In this document: positions 57,547 to 64,000 of the stretch, in pieces
Position numbering within the stretch: the stretch's first letter is position 1
How the letters are laid out: each line of letters opens with the position of its first letter
Origin: 40CM-2-70-7 sp035631315
Lineage (GTDB): Bacteria > Gemmatimonadota > Gemmatimonadetes > Gemmatimonadales > GWC2-71-9
NCBI GenBank assembly: GCA_035631315.1
Contig: DASQIZ010000109.1
Location: forward strand, 68,833-132,832
DNA length: 64,000 nucleotides
Reading direction: 5' to 3'
Notes under the pieces: generated by a model
What the model was told of the DNA's origin: nothing
What the model saw: the letters and a program-made list of their open reading frames with translations, nothing else
Database searches by the model: none
Translations under genes and position numbers: made by a program

Positions 57547-57552
57547 AGAATA
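57547..57552 (-). promoter_or_regulatory. -10 box (TATTCT) for the DinB/DUF1569-like gene
   Basis: TATTCT, 5 nt, ATG 57541, with TG before it (extended -10). The spacing is 1 nt shorter than at the other leaderless starts. Confidence 0.4.
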
Positions 57553-57614
57553 CATCCAACGGGTCGCCCTGGGCGGCGTTACTTTTGTGGCAGTCACAGA
57601 CATGGATTCTCCGG

Positions 57615-58802
57615 TTGAGGGTACTGGCCCGCCATCCGATCGCCTGGCTCCTCCTGATCCTCGTGATCGTGTCGGCGTTTTTCCCGCTGGCGCCGATCAT
57701 CGACGCGGTGACCGGCGCCGTCCCCGGCGACGCCGCCCTCACCCGCCCCGCGCTCTACGTCATCCTCGCACCACTGTCCAACACCCTTGACGCCCTCACC
57801 TTCCTCACCATCGAGCGCGCGCAGGTCCTCCTGGGCACCTGGGTCATCCTGTTCGCCCTGTGGGGAGTGGTGGCCGGACGGACCAGGCGCGGGCGCCTGA
57901 TCCGCATCCTCCTCGCCCCCGTGGTCGTGTTCGCGTTCGCCGGCGCTGCCGTCACGTTGCCCCGGCCCGTTCCCGCGCTCGAGTCCGCGGATTCCGACGC
58001 GACGATCATCGACTTCCATTCTCACACCGAGGCGTCGCACGACGGACGCCATGGATGGACAGACGACGATCTCGCCCGCTGGCACGCCGACCAGGGCTTC
58101 GAGGCGGCGTACGTCACCGATCACAACGTGATCTATGCCGGTCGGGAAAACGGGCTGATCCCGCTGCTTCCCGGGGTCGAGTGGAGCGTCTACCGCCAGC
58201 ACATCGTCGCTCTGGGACGCGCGCAGCCGATCGATTCCGTCCATCGCGGGATGTTCTCGAAGGACACGCCGGGGATGCTCAAGCTCTTCGACTACCTGCA
58301 TCAGCAGGGCGTGCTCGCCATCGCATCGATCCCCGAGTACTGGGAAAACCACCGGGAGGATTTGGAGCAGTTCGTCACCGCGGGGGTGGATGGGTTCGAG
58401 ATCGTGAACTGCGCGCCCAAGGCGCTGCGATTCTCGAGCGCCAACCGGCGTGATGTCCTGCTCCTCGCGAAGAGCCACGACCTGCTGGTGACCGGGGCCA
58501 GCGACAACCACGGGTGGGGAAAGGTCACCTGCGTCTGGAACCTGTCCCAGGTCGGCGCGAAGGGGTTCCGGTCCAACGAGGTCATCGCCCGCCCCATCGC
58601 CCTCGCCCAGGGGGACCGCCCGGTCTGGTCGGCCGGATTCGACCAGCCCTGGCTGATGCTCCGAAGCCTCACCGCCGGCGAACGCACCAGCTGGCTCACC
58701 TGGATCGCCGTCTATCTCATCTATATGAGCGTCCCCCGTCGTAAGGGAAAACGCGCCAGCATCGGCATCCTGGCGCGGGACCTTACCCCCGGTAGAGATT
58801 GA
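57615..58802 (+). CDS. membrane-anchored PHP-domain phosphoesterase
   Basis: 395 residues from TTG 57615. Three hydrophobic segments (about 8-29, 48-70, 95-115) precede a PHP domain: IIDFHSHTEASHDGRHG, YVTDHNVIYAG, LLPGVEWSV, a Glu in SIPEYWE and GASDNHGWG, most of the expected metal ligands. Membrane anchoring of a PHP domain is unusual, and the active site would probably lie outside. No ATG or GTG occurs before TM1; TTG 57585 is an alternative start. Function unknown. Confidence 0.75.
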   Translation: MRVLARHPIAWLLLILVIVSAFFPLAPIIDAVTGAVPGDAALTRPALYVILAPLSNTLDALTFLTIERAQVLLGTWVILFALWGVVAGRTRRGRLIRILLAPVVVFAFAGAAVTLPRPVPALESADSDATIIDFHSHTEASHDGRHGWTDDDLARWHADQGFEAAYVTDHNVIYAGRENGLIPLLPGVEWSVYRQHIVALGRAQPIDSVHRGMFSKDTPGMLKLFDYLHQQGVLAIASIPEYWENHREDLEQFVTAGVDGFEIVNCAPKALRFSSANRRDVLLLAKSHDLLVTGASDNHGWGKVTCVWNLSQVGAKGFRSNEVIARPIALAQGDRPVWSAGFDQPWLMLRSLTAGERTSWLTWIAVYLIYMSVPRRKGKRASIGILARDLTPGRD

Positions 58803-58911
58803 AACCCGAGGGGTCCGTGGCCGTAAGCCGGGCTCGAACCCTGCTCAACGCCGGGGCCGTTCCCGTCGTAGGAACCTAGCCGTTCCACATCACACCCAAA
58901 CCGGAGTACCG

Positions 58912-60708
58912 ATGCGGATTGTTCACCCCCTCGCCCTGCTGAGCGTGCTGATACCGGCAGGGCTCTCGGCCCAGATGTCACAGACGGCCAAGGAGCCGGC
59001 CCCCGCGACGAACATCACCTGGCCGACCTTGCCGTTGAAGCACGCTGCCAAGCCGACCAGGCCGGACATCACCGCCGAAGACCTCATGACCCGCCTCTAC
59101 ATCTACGCGGATGATTCGCTGCAAGGCCGCGAAGCCGGCCAGCTCGGCGACTTCAAGGCGACGACCTATATCGCCGCCGAAGCCAAGCGCATGGGACTCA
59201 TCCCGGCGGGCGACAGCGGCACCTATTTCCAGACCGTCCCCTACAAGAACCGCGCGCTCGACTCCACGTCCACCATCACGGTGGGCGGTGCGACCCTCAA
59301 AGCCCCCGCGGACTTCATTCTCACCAATGGCGACGCGACCCAGCTCACCGCTCCGGTGATCTTCGGCGGCGACCTGAACGACAGCGCTCGCGTCGACCTC
59401 GATTCGAACGCCGTGAAGGGCAAGATCGTGCTCTTCACCGCGAACGGCGGCATCAATGTCCGGCGGGCGCGCCGCACCCCCCGCGTGAAGGGCGCGGTGG
59501 CAGCCATCATCGCCGGCCTGGATGACTTCCCGCCGCAATTCCTGGGATTCTTCAACCGTCCCCGCGGATCTCTTGACTACCATGCGCCCGGCGCGCCGGC
59601 GGCCCTGCCGAACGTCTTCGTCACCCATGCCGCTGCGGCCAAGTTCTTCACGACGCCGGTCGCCCAGCTCACCGTCGGCGCCACGGGCAGCGATGCGACC
59701 TTGAATCTGAAGTACGTCTGGTCACCCATGCCGTACCCCTCGCGCAACGTGGTCGGCATTGTCCGCGGTCGCGATCCGAAGCTGGCTGCTGAGTATGTCG
59801 CCATCGGCGGGCACAATGACCACATCGGCATGAACAACCGCCCCGTGGACCACGACTCGATGCGGATCTTCCTGCGCGTGGTTCGCCCCGAAGGCGCTGA
59901 ACAGGGCGGCAAGCCGGCGACCCCCGACCAGCAGGCCGAGGTCGATTCGATCCTCGCGGCCTACCGGAAGGGACACCCGGGAACCGAGCGGCTCGACTCA
60001 ATTTCCAATGGTGCCGATGACGACGGCTCGGGCACCGTGTCGGTGCTCGAGATCGCCGAGCGGATTTCGAGCCTCAAGGTGAAGCCCAGGCGGTCGATCA
60101 TTTTCGTCTGGCATGTCGGCGAGGAGAAGGGTCTCCTGGGCTCGCAGTACTTCACCGACTTCCCCACGGTGCCGCGGGATTCGATCGTGGCCCAGCTCAA
60201 CATCGACATGGTCGGTCGCGGTGACGCGACGGACGAAACGGGCCGCGCCTGCAAGATGGCCGAAGGCGCGAACCCGCCGCACTGCGACGCGACGGCCAAC
60301 TTCCAGGAGACGAGCACGCCGCTCCATGGCAACCCGAACTACCTCCAGATCATCGGGTCCCGCCGCCTGTCCACGGAGCTGGGTGATCTGATCGAGAAGG
60401 TCAACACGCAGGACAAGCATGGCCTGGCGTTCGACTACTCCGAGGATGCCAACGGCCATCCGACGAACATCTACTGCCGCTCGGACCATTACGAGTACGC
60501 CCGGTACGGCATCCCGATCGCGTTTTTCACGACCGGCGGCCATGCCGACTACCACCAGGTCACGGACGAGCCGCAGGAGATCGATTACGAGCATATGGCG
60601 CGCATCGACAACCTGATTGAAGACATTGCGGTCCATGTCGCTGATCTGGATCACAGGATCGTCGTCGATCACCCGAAGCCAGATCCCTTCGGCGGTTGTC
60701 AGCAGTAA
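58912..60708 (+). CDS. M28-family zinc aminopeptidase, exported
   Basis: 598 residues with a signal peptide (MRIVHPLALLSVLIPAGLSAQ). A PA domain seems inserted in the first half (about 130-260). The M28 metal site has His in AIGGHNDHIGM (about 301), Asp in NGADDDGSGT (about 368), Glu-Glu in WHVGEEKGLLGS (about 404), Asp in NIDMVGRGD and His in GGHADYHQVTDE. Such enzymes remove N-terminal residues from peptides in the periplasm or outside. A ribosome site GGAG (58903-58906) precedes ATG. The octamer array and terminator follow. Confidence 0.92.
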   Translation: MRIVHPLALLSVLIPAGLSAQMSQTAKEPAPATNITWPTLPLKHAAKPTRPDITAEDLMTRLYIYADDSLQGREAGQLGDFKATTYIAAEAKRMGLIPAGDSGTYFQTVPYKNRALDSTSTITVGGATLKAPADFILTNGDATQLTAPVIFGGDLNDSARVDLDSNAVKGKIVLFTANGGINVRRARRTPRVKGAVAAIIAGLDDFPPQFLGFFNRPRGSLDYHAPGAPAALPNVFVTHAAAAKFFTTPVAQLTVGATGSDATLNLKYVWSPMPYPSRNVVGIVRGRDPKLAAEYVAIGGHNDHIGMNNRPVDHDSMRIFLRVVRPEGAEQGGKPATPDQQAEVDSILAAYRKGHPGTERLDSISNGADDDGSGTVSVLEIAERISSLKVKPRRSIIFVWHVGEEKGLLGSQYFTDFPTVPRDSIVAQLNIDMVGRGDATDETGRACKMAEGANPPHCDATANFQETSTPLHGNPNYLQIIGSRRLSTELGDLIEKVNTQDKHGLAFDYSEDANGHPTNIYCRSDHYEYARYGIPIAFFTTGGHADYHQVTDEPQEIDYEHMARIDNLIEDIAVHVADLDHRIVVDHPKPDPFGGCQQ

Positions 60709-60713
60709 GACGG

Positions 60714-60757
60714 CTGGACGCTCAGACAGACGCCTAGGCGCCTAGTCGCCTAGCGGG
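60714..60757. repeat. octamer array (CTGGACGC, ACAGACGC, CTAGGCGC, CTAGTCGC, CTAGCGGG)
   Basis: Octamers of the family nnAGnCGC in phase at 60726-60757, with a further unit 4 nt upstream. It lies between the M28 stop and the terminator, the same relation as at 49499-49640. Confidence 0.75.
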
Positions 60758-60767
60758 TTGTAGGGAG

Positions 60768-60803
60768 AAGTGGCCAGGGAAATCCTTCCTGGCCACTTTT
60801 CTT
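60768..60803 (+). terminator. intrinsic terminator after the M28 gene
   Basis: AAGTGGCCAGG (60768-60778) pairs with CCTGGCCACTT (60788-60798), followed by TTCTTG; the T tract is CTTTTCTT. It ends right before the start of the next gene. Confidence 0.75.
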
Positions 60804-60807
60804 GTCC

Positions 60808-61962
60808 ATGCGTCAGGTTGTTGATGCTCTACGACTCCGGACCTGGGCCATCCAGGTCCTGTCCACAGGCTGGACTCCCCCGCCTGACGTCGACTCCAAG
60901 GCCTGGAAGCTCTTTCTCAGGGCCGAGCGGTGCGCGGTCGCCCTGTCGACGAGGACCGAGGGTCACGCTCCGCCCCTCCTGCACGCCGCCGCGACCATCG
61001 AGCTCCAGCGCGTTCTCTCGGCCCGCGGGCAGATCGAGCAGCTCGGACGGTCAGTGAGCGAGATCGGCGAACGCGTGGTCGTGCTGAAGGGGGGGGTGAT
61101 GGCCATGGGAGCCACCGTGGCCCTGGACCTCGTCGATGTCGACGTCCTGGCCCAACCGGATGCCGCCCCGAAAATCGCCGGGGTGCTGGACTCTCACGGG
61201 TATGTCTCGCAGGGTGGCGGAGCGTCGGCACACCTCTCCCAGCGACGACAGCCGTACGCGGTGCACATCGAAGTCCACCACTCCCTGAGCGAGTTGCCCG
61301 CGAAGGATGTGTGGGCGCGCGCGGAGCCGGTGGCCGGACGACCCGGGCTCTGGAGGCCCGCGCCGGAAGATCAGCTGTGGCACGCCCTCCTGCACTCGAC
61401 GTACTCGCACCCCTTCCGGCGTGGTGCGCTGCGGGATCTGCTCCTCATCGGGTGGGCCGACGCCTCATGCGGCGAGGACGAACGGGCCGAGATCGAGAAG
61501 CGCCTGCGATCCGATCCGGACCGGGAAGCACTCCTGAGGGAGGTGCTACGCATGGCGCGGGAGGTCCGCGATGACCGGGCGCCCATCGACCCTTTCCGCC
61601 AGGAAGCCGCCGCCCACTACCTCCTCTCACGGCGCCCCGCTCTCTTCGGCGAATCGGGGCTCCGCCCCCACATCGTCCGCTCGGCGTACGCGATGATCGA
61701 CGGCGAAAAGGCCCGAGAGGGTTATTGGAAGTCCGTGGTGAAGGGTTGGAGCGAGACGTCACCGTGGGGGTGGCTCGCCTCGCTCGAAAGGGCCTGGCCC
61801 TTCGCGGGGCGGATGCTGCGCCGTGTGCTCCGGGTGGTCCGTTTACCGGTGGTGGAAGCGATGGCGTATTGGGTCCTGGTCCGAGCCAGGTCCTTCGCTG
61901 GCGCTCAGGAGGGTTACAGGATGGCGGCCAAAACGCTCGACATGCGCTCGGGCGATCCGTAG
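60808..61962 (+). CDS. putative nucleotidyltransferase (NTP_transf_5-like)
   Basis: 384 residues. The hallmark LKGG ... DLVDVDVLAQPD (VVVLKGGVMAMGATVALDL then VDVDVL), a Gly-Tyr in DSHGYVSQ and HIEVHHSLSE match the NTP_transf_5 family, where the Asp pair binds metal. These proteins are often found with PqqD-like and HPr-kinase-like genes in peptide-modification clusters, exactly as here. ATG 60808 was chosen; TTG 60802 is possible. Its 3-prime end overlaps by 49 nt the convergent kinase-like gene. Confidence 0.8.
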   Translation: MRQVVDALRLRTWAIQVLSTGWTPPPDVDSKAWKLFLRAERCAVALSTRTEGHAPPLLHAAATIELQRVLSARGQIEQLGRSVSEIGERVVVLKGGVMAMGATVALDLVDVDVLAQPDAAPKIAGVLDSHGYVSQGGGASAHLSQRRQPYAVHIEVHHSLSELPAKDVWARAEPVAGRPGLWRPAPEDQLWHALLHSTYSHPFRRGALRDLLLIGWADASCGEDERAEIEKRLRSDPDREALLREVLRMAREVRDDRAPIDPFRQEAAAHYLLSRRPALFGESGLRPHIVRSAYAMIDGEKAREGYWKSVVKGWSETSPWGWLASLERAWPFAGRMLRRVLRVVRLPVVEAMAYWVLVRARSFAGAQEGYRMAAKTLDMRSGDP

Positions 61963-62831
61963 GAGTCCGCTCCAAGCGTGAGGCGCCGCGGCGGTCGGCA
62001 ACGCGACGCGGCCGCGGCCAGCAGGTCGAGCACGACCGGGGCGGCGCCACGGTCCAACAACACCCACGGGGATTGCCGGATCAGCTCGGCGAGCGCCTCA
62101 GCGGGGTCCGCCGGACTCGTGGCGGTCGACTGCTTCGAAGCGACTTTCGGCAAGAGCAGACCGGCGAGTGGCGCCGTCGTCCGCCGGAGTCCCGGGAACA
62201 ACGTTCCCGCGTTGTGCGCTTCGCGATCTCCGGATCGCTTCCCTCGGTCCCATCCAGCGTCCAGGTGGAACGGCCGGACCCACCCTTCGACGGTCAGCCC
62301 GCGCTCGGCGCCGGAGAGAATCACCTGATCATCCGAGAGGTAGGACCAACCGGCTCGGGCCAGGGTCGCGCAGGTCGTCGACTTCCCCGAGCCGGAGTCT
62401 CCGACCAGCACCCAGGCGCCGTCACTGGGCGGCACCACCGCGGCGCCGTGGATCAGTGCGCGGCCCAGCCCCGCGAGGAGCACGCCGGCCGCGATGGTCA
62501 GCATGCCGTACATGGCCGCTTCGCCAGTGTTTCCGGAGGATGGGTCGACCCGCAGAACCGCGCGACACCCGGCCAGGTCGACGTCACCCCCCGCGGCTGT
62601 CCCCCGCAGGATCAGGTACCGATCCGACATCCAGCCTCGCACCGGTCCCACAGTGAGGGTCGGCATGGTCGAGGGTGCTTCCGCCGCCGCGCCGGTCTTT
62701 ACCGCAATCGTGGCCCGCGCGTGGCCGGAAAGCTCCGAGAGGCCCTGGGGGAGCCAGCGGGCGGCGTACGGCGCGGCCGGGTCTTCCACCGTAATGGCCA
62801 GCGCTTCGTCCGCCGTGAGGGAGAGCGGCAC
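61914..62831 (-). CDS. HPr-kinase-like ATP-binding protein
   Basis: 305 residues. An N-terminal domain of about 110 residues precedes ALIHGAAVVPP, Walker A VGDSGSGKST (about 146-155), and WSYLSDDQVIL, the HPrK signature with the Asp pair. HPr itself is not encoded nearby. Such homologues phosphorylate peptides or unknown substrates in lasso-type clusters. GTG 62831 was chosen because it lies 1 nt after the PqqD stop (TAGCGTG); the open frame extends further upstream. Confidence 0.78.
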   Translation of the reverse strand: MPLSLTADEALAITVEDPAAPYAARWLPQGLSELSGHARATIAVKTGAAAEAPSTMPTLTVGPVRGWMSDRYLILRGTAAGGDVDLAGCRAVLRVDPSSGNTGEAAMYGMLTIAAGVLLAGLGRALIHGAAVVPPSDGAWVLVGDSGSGKSTTCATLARAGWSYLSDDQVILSGAERGLTVEGWVRPFHLDAGWDRGKRSGDREAHNAGTLFPGLRRTTAPLAGLLLPKVASKQSTATSPADPAEALAELIRQSPWVLLDRGAAPVVLDLLAAAASRCRPPRRLTLGADSYGSPERMSSVLAAIL

Positions 62832-62832
62832 G

Positions 62833-63090
62833 CTACTCGACGAGGCGGGCTTCGCGGAGGCGGCCCAGGAGCCGGTCGACCTCACGGCCCGCGGTGTCCC
62901 GCTCGACGGTGAACTCCCGCACCAGGCGTCCGATCAGTGCGTCGCGGTCGTCCCCCGCTTCGATGCCCTTCCAGATCTCGGCGCCCGTCGCGTTGAGGCG
63001 GTAATAGCGCTTGGTGTCGAGATGCAGGATCACCGCCTCTCCAGCGAGCTGAGCGGCGTACACGTTTCGGGCTACGCGAAGCGTGCTCAA
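62833..63090 (-). CDS. PqqD-like peptide-binding protein (RRE)
   Basis: 85 residues, the size of a stand-alone PqqD/RiPP recognition element. LRVARNVYAAQLAGEAVILHLDTKRYYRLNATGAEIW contains the beta-strand region that binds leader peptides, followed by helices ending LLGRLREARLVE. The start is TTG 63090, which overlaps the stop of the upstream gene as TTGA, in keeping with ATGA/GTGA overlaps elsewhere; an upstream ATG would add 49 unlikely residues. The HPr-kinase-like gene starts directly after its stop. Confidence 0.78.
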   Translation of the reverse strand: MSTLRVARNVYAAQLAGEAVILHLDTKRYYRLNATGAEIWKGIEAGDDRDALIGRLVREFTVERDTAGREVDRLLGRLREARLVE

Positions 63091-63965
63091 TCGTTCGGGC
63101 GAATCGGGGCGGGATGCCCCGGAGTTCCGGGACCCACGTCGATCAGTTGCACCGTGAGCGGCGCCAGGGGGTTGATCACAGCGAGGGCGGGAGTGGCACC
63201 GCGTTGGAGGAAGACGATCGCGCTGTCCGCGAGCCACGTCGGCTGGCCGTTCTGCGCACCGGCCGTGGTGAGGAAGTTCACCTTGTGCTTGGCGACATCG
63301 AGCGTGGCGACCCGCGCCCCGCCATTCGCCCCTGACACAAAGGCGAGCAGCGTCCCTTCGGGACTGACGGAAGGCTCCACGTCGGGGGCGGTGTCGGAGA
63401 GTACGGGTGCGATCGTCATGCCCGCGAGCGTAAGCTGATACAGCCGCGCCGAGCCTGACGTCGTGGACACGAACACCACCTTGTCGGAGGCCGGCCCCCA
63501 GGCGGGTGAGGCGTCCACCGCGCCGCCAAAATCGAGGGAGTCCGTGACCCGCACGGCGCCCGAGGCGTCGGCGTTGCCGATCCAGAGACGGGGCAGGCCG
63601 CCGTCGTCACGGGTGTAGGCGAGCTTGGTCCCGTCAGGCGAGAGTGCGGGGTCGGCCTCGTTGGCGGTGGTGAACGTCAGACGCGTGGCCGTGCCGCCCT
63701 GGTTGGGCATGGAGTACAGCTCGGCGTTACCGTCGCGGCTCGAGACGAACACGATCGTTCCGGCTGCCGACGTGGGCTGCCGGTTGTCGGCGGAGTCGGG
63801 GGTGAGGCACAACGTGTCCGAACCGTCGGAACGGACCCGGTAGATGCTGCGGTGACTCCCCCGCAGGAGGTCGAAGGCCAGCGCGGGAGGGACACCCGGT
63901 CCGAGCTCAGCTCCCCTGCAGCTGGCAATCGCCACGAGGGCGATTGCCGCCGACAACCGTTTCAC
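63087..63965 (-). CDS. TolB-like PD40 beta-propeller lipoprotein
   Basis: 292 residues. The signal ends in a lipobox (AIASC). Repeated PD40/WD40-like blades follow: IVFVSSRDGNAELYSMPNQ, PALSPDGTKLAYTRDDGG, KVVFVSTTSGSARLYQL and PSVSPEGTLLAFVSGANG. The propeller is likely a protein-binding scaffold in the periplasm. GTG 63965 overlaps the stop of a gene mostly outside the window. Its position at the head of the PqqD/kinase pair suggests a link to that cluster, but no evidence shows what it binds. Confidence 0.8.
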   Translation of the reverse strand: MKRLSAAIALVAIASCRGAELGPGVPPALAFDLLRGSHRSIYRVRSDGSDTLCLTPDSADNRQPTSAAGTIVFVSSRDGNAELYSMPNQGGTATRLTFTTANEADPALSPDGTKLAYTRDDGGLPRLWIGNADASGAVRVTDSLDFGGAVDASPAWGPASDKVVFVSTTSGSARLYQLTLAGMTIAPVLSDTAPDVEPSVSPEGTLLAFVSGANGGARVATLDVAKHKVNFLTTAGAQNGQPTWLADSAIVFLQRGATPALAVINPLAPLTVQLIDVGPGTPGHPAPIRPND

Positions 63966-64000
63966 CGGACGCCGTGATAGATGCCAGACCCCACGGCGAT
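63962..64000 (-). CDS. C-terminal end of a gene beyond the right edge (partial)
   Basis: On the minus strand the last 39 nt can be read as IAVGSGIYHGVR followed by TGA, which overlaps the next GTG (GTGA) as at many other junctions here. Only twelve codons are visible, so the product is unknown. Confidence 0.4.
   Translation of the reverse strand: MAVGSGIYHGVR

Noticed and set aside
58830..58841. Sequence GGGCTCGAACCC that looks like a tRNA T-arm (minus strand TTCGA)
   Set aside because: The T-stem does not pair beyond two base pairs and no acceptor, D or anticodon stem can be found around it.
60714..60757. CTAG-containing repeats as a transposon end
   Set aside because: No transposase, target duplication or long terminal inverted repeat is present.

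Overview
This is a GC-rich bacterial chromosome segment with about 60 protein-coding genes packed almost end to end. I see no tRNA, rRNA, transposase, phage gene or CRISPR array. The gene content fits a Gram-negative, diderm, aerobic bacterium: TolC-like outer membrane proteins, two tripartite efflux systems, outer membrane beta-barrels, many lipoproteins, a Tat-exported molybdoenzyme and DUF5916, OPT, DUF2911 and DUF4097 proteins, plus eukaryotic-like Ser/Thr kinases. Together with the coding style (many GTG and TTG starts, leaderless promoters) this suggests Gemmatimonadota or a related phylum. That assignment is inference from gene content, not from a marker gene.

Layout. 1-1048: a DsbD/CcdA-like membrane protein and a TlpA-like thioredoxin (minus, cut by the left edge). 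1223-6887: a TolC / adaptor / RND-pump efflux operon. 7035-15299: DinB, Hsp15-like and DUF4097 proteins, acyl-CoA dehydrogenase plus aminotransferase, a membrane Ser/Thr kinase and an OPT transporter. 15379-20483: cobalamin-binding-type protein, CapA-like protein, M42 peptidase, a HEAT-repeat protein with a 15-proline run, and a GAF-type methionine sulfoxide reductase. 20480-24192: an ABC importer (ATPase and double-domain fused permease, no binding protein) and a small beta-barrel. 24270-45095: a 20-kb co-directional run (hydrolase, PolX, Nth, M20 hydrolase, YyaL, aldo/keto reductase, cyclophilin, GT39, AsnB, HD, cardiolipin synthase) that continues without a break into an ECF sigma factor, a putative anti-sigma, a CnrX/Spy-like sensor and a MacAB-TolC-type export operon. 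45215-53647: DUF5916 protein, cytochrome b plus sulfite-oxidase-fold enzyme, a sensor Ser/Thr kinase coupled to a cupredoxin, and a beta-barrel. 53649-57541: an operon of small membrane protein, cupredoxin lipoprotein, FolE and an AIF-like oxidoreductase, facing a cysteine-rich HTH regulator with twin operators. 57615-64000: membrane PHP protein, M28 peptidase, and a nucleotidyltransferase / HPr-kinase-like / PqqD group that resembles a peptide-modification module.

Themes. (1) Genes that head transcription units often have a TAnnnT box 6-8 nt before the start codon and no Shine-Dalgarno sequence, so leaderless transcripts are probably common; 48075-48102 holds two such promoters back to back with overlapping boxes. 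(2) Genes inside operons are joined by 4-bp start/stop overlaps (ATGA, GTGA, TTGA), and four convergent pairs overlap by the single word CTAG. (3) Two families of short tandem repeats, heptamers (GGGAAnn) and octamers (nnAGACGC), sit at transcription-unit ends. (4) The best candidates for new biology are the sigma/anti-sigma/sensor-controlled efflux operon (38989-45095), the putative Fe-S regulator with its twin 9-8-9 operators (53649-56895), and the HPr-kinase-like/PqqD/nucleotidyltransferase group (60808-63965).
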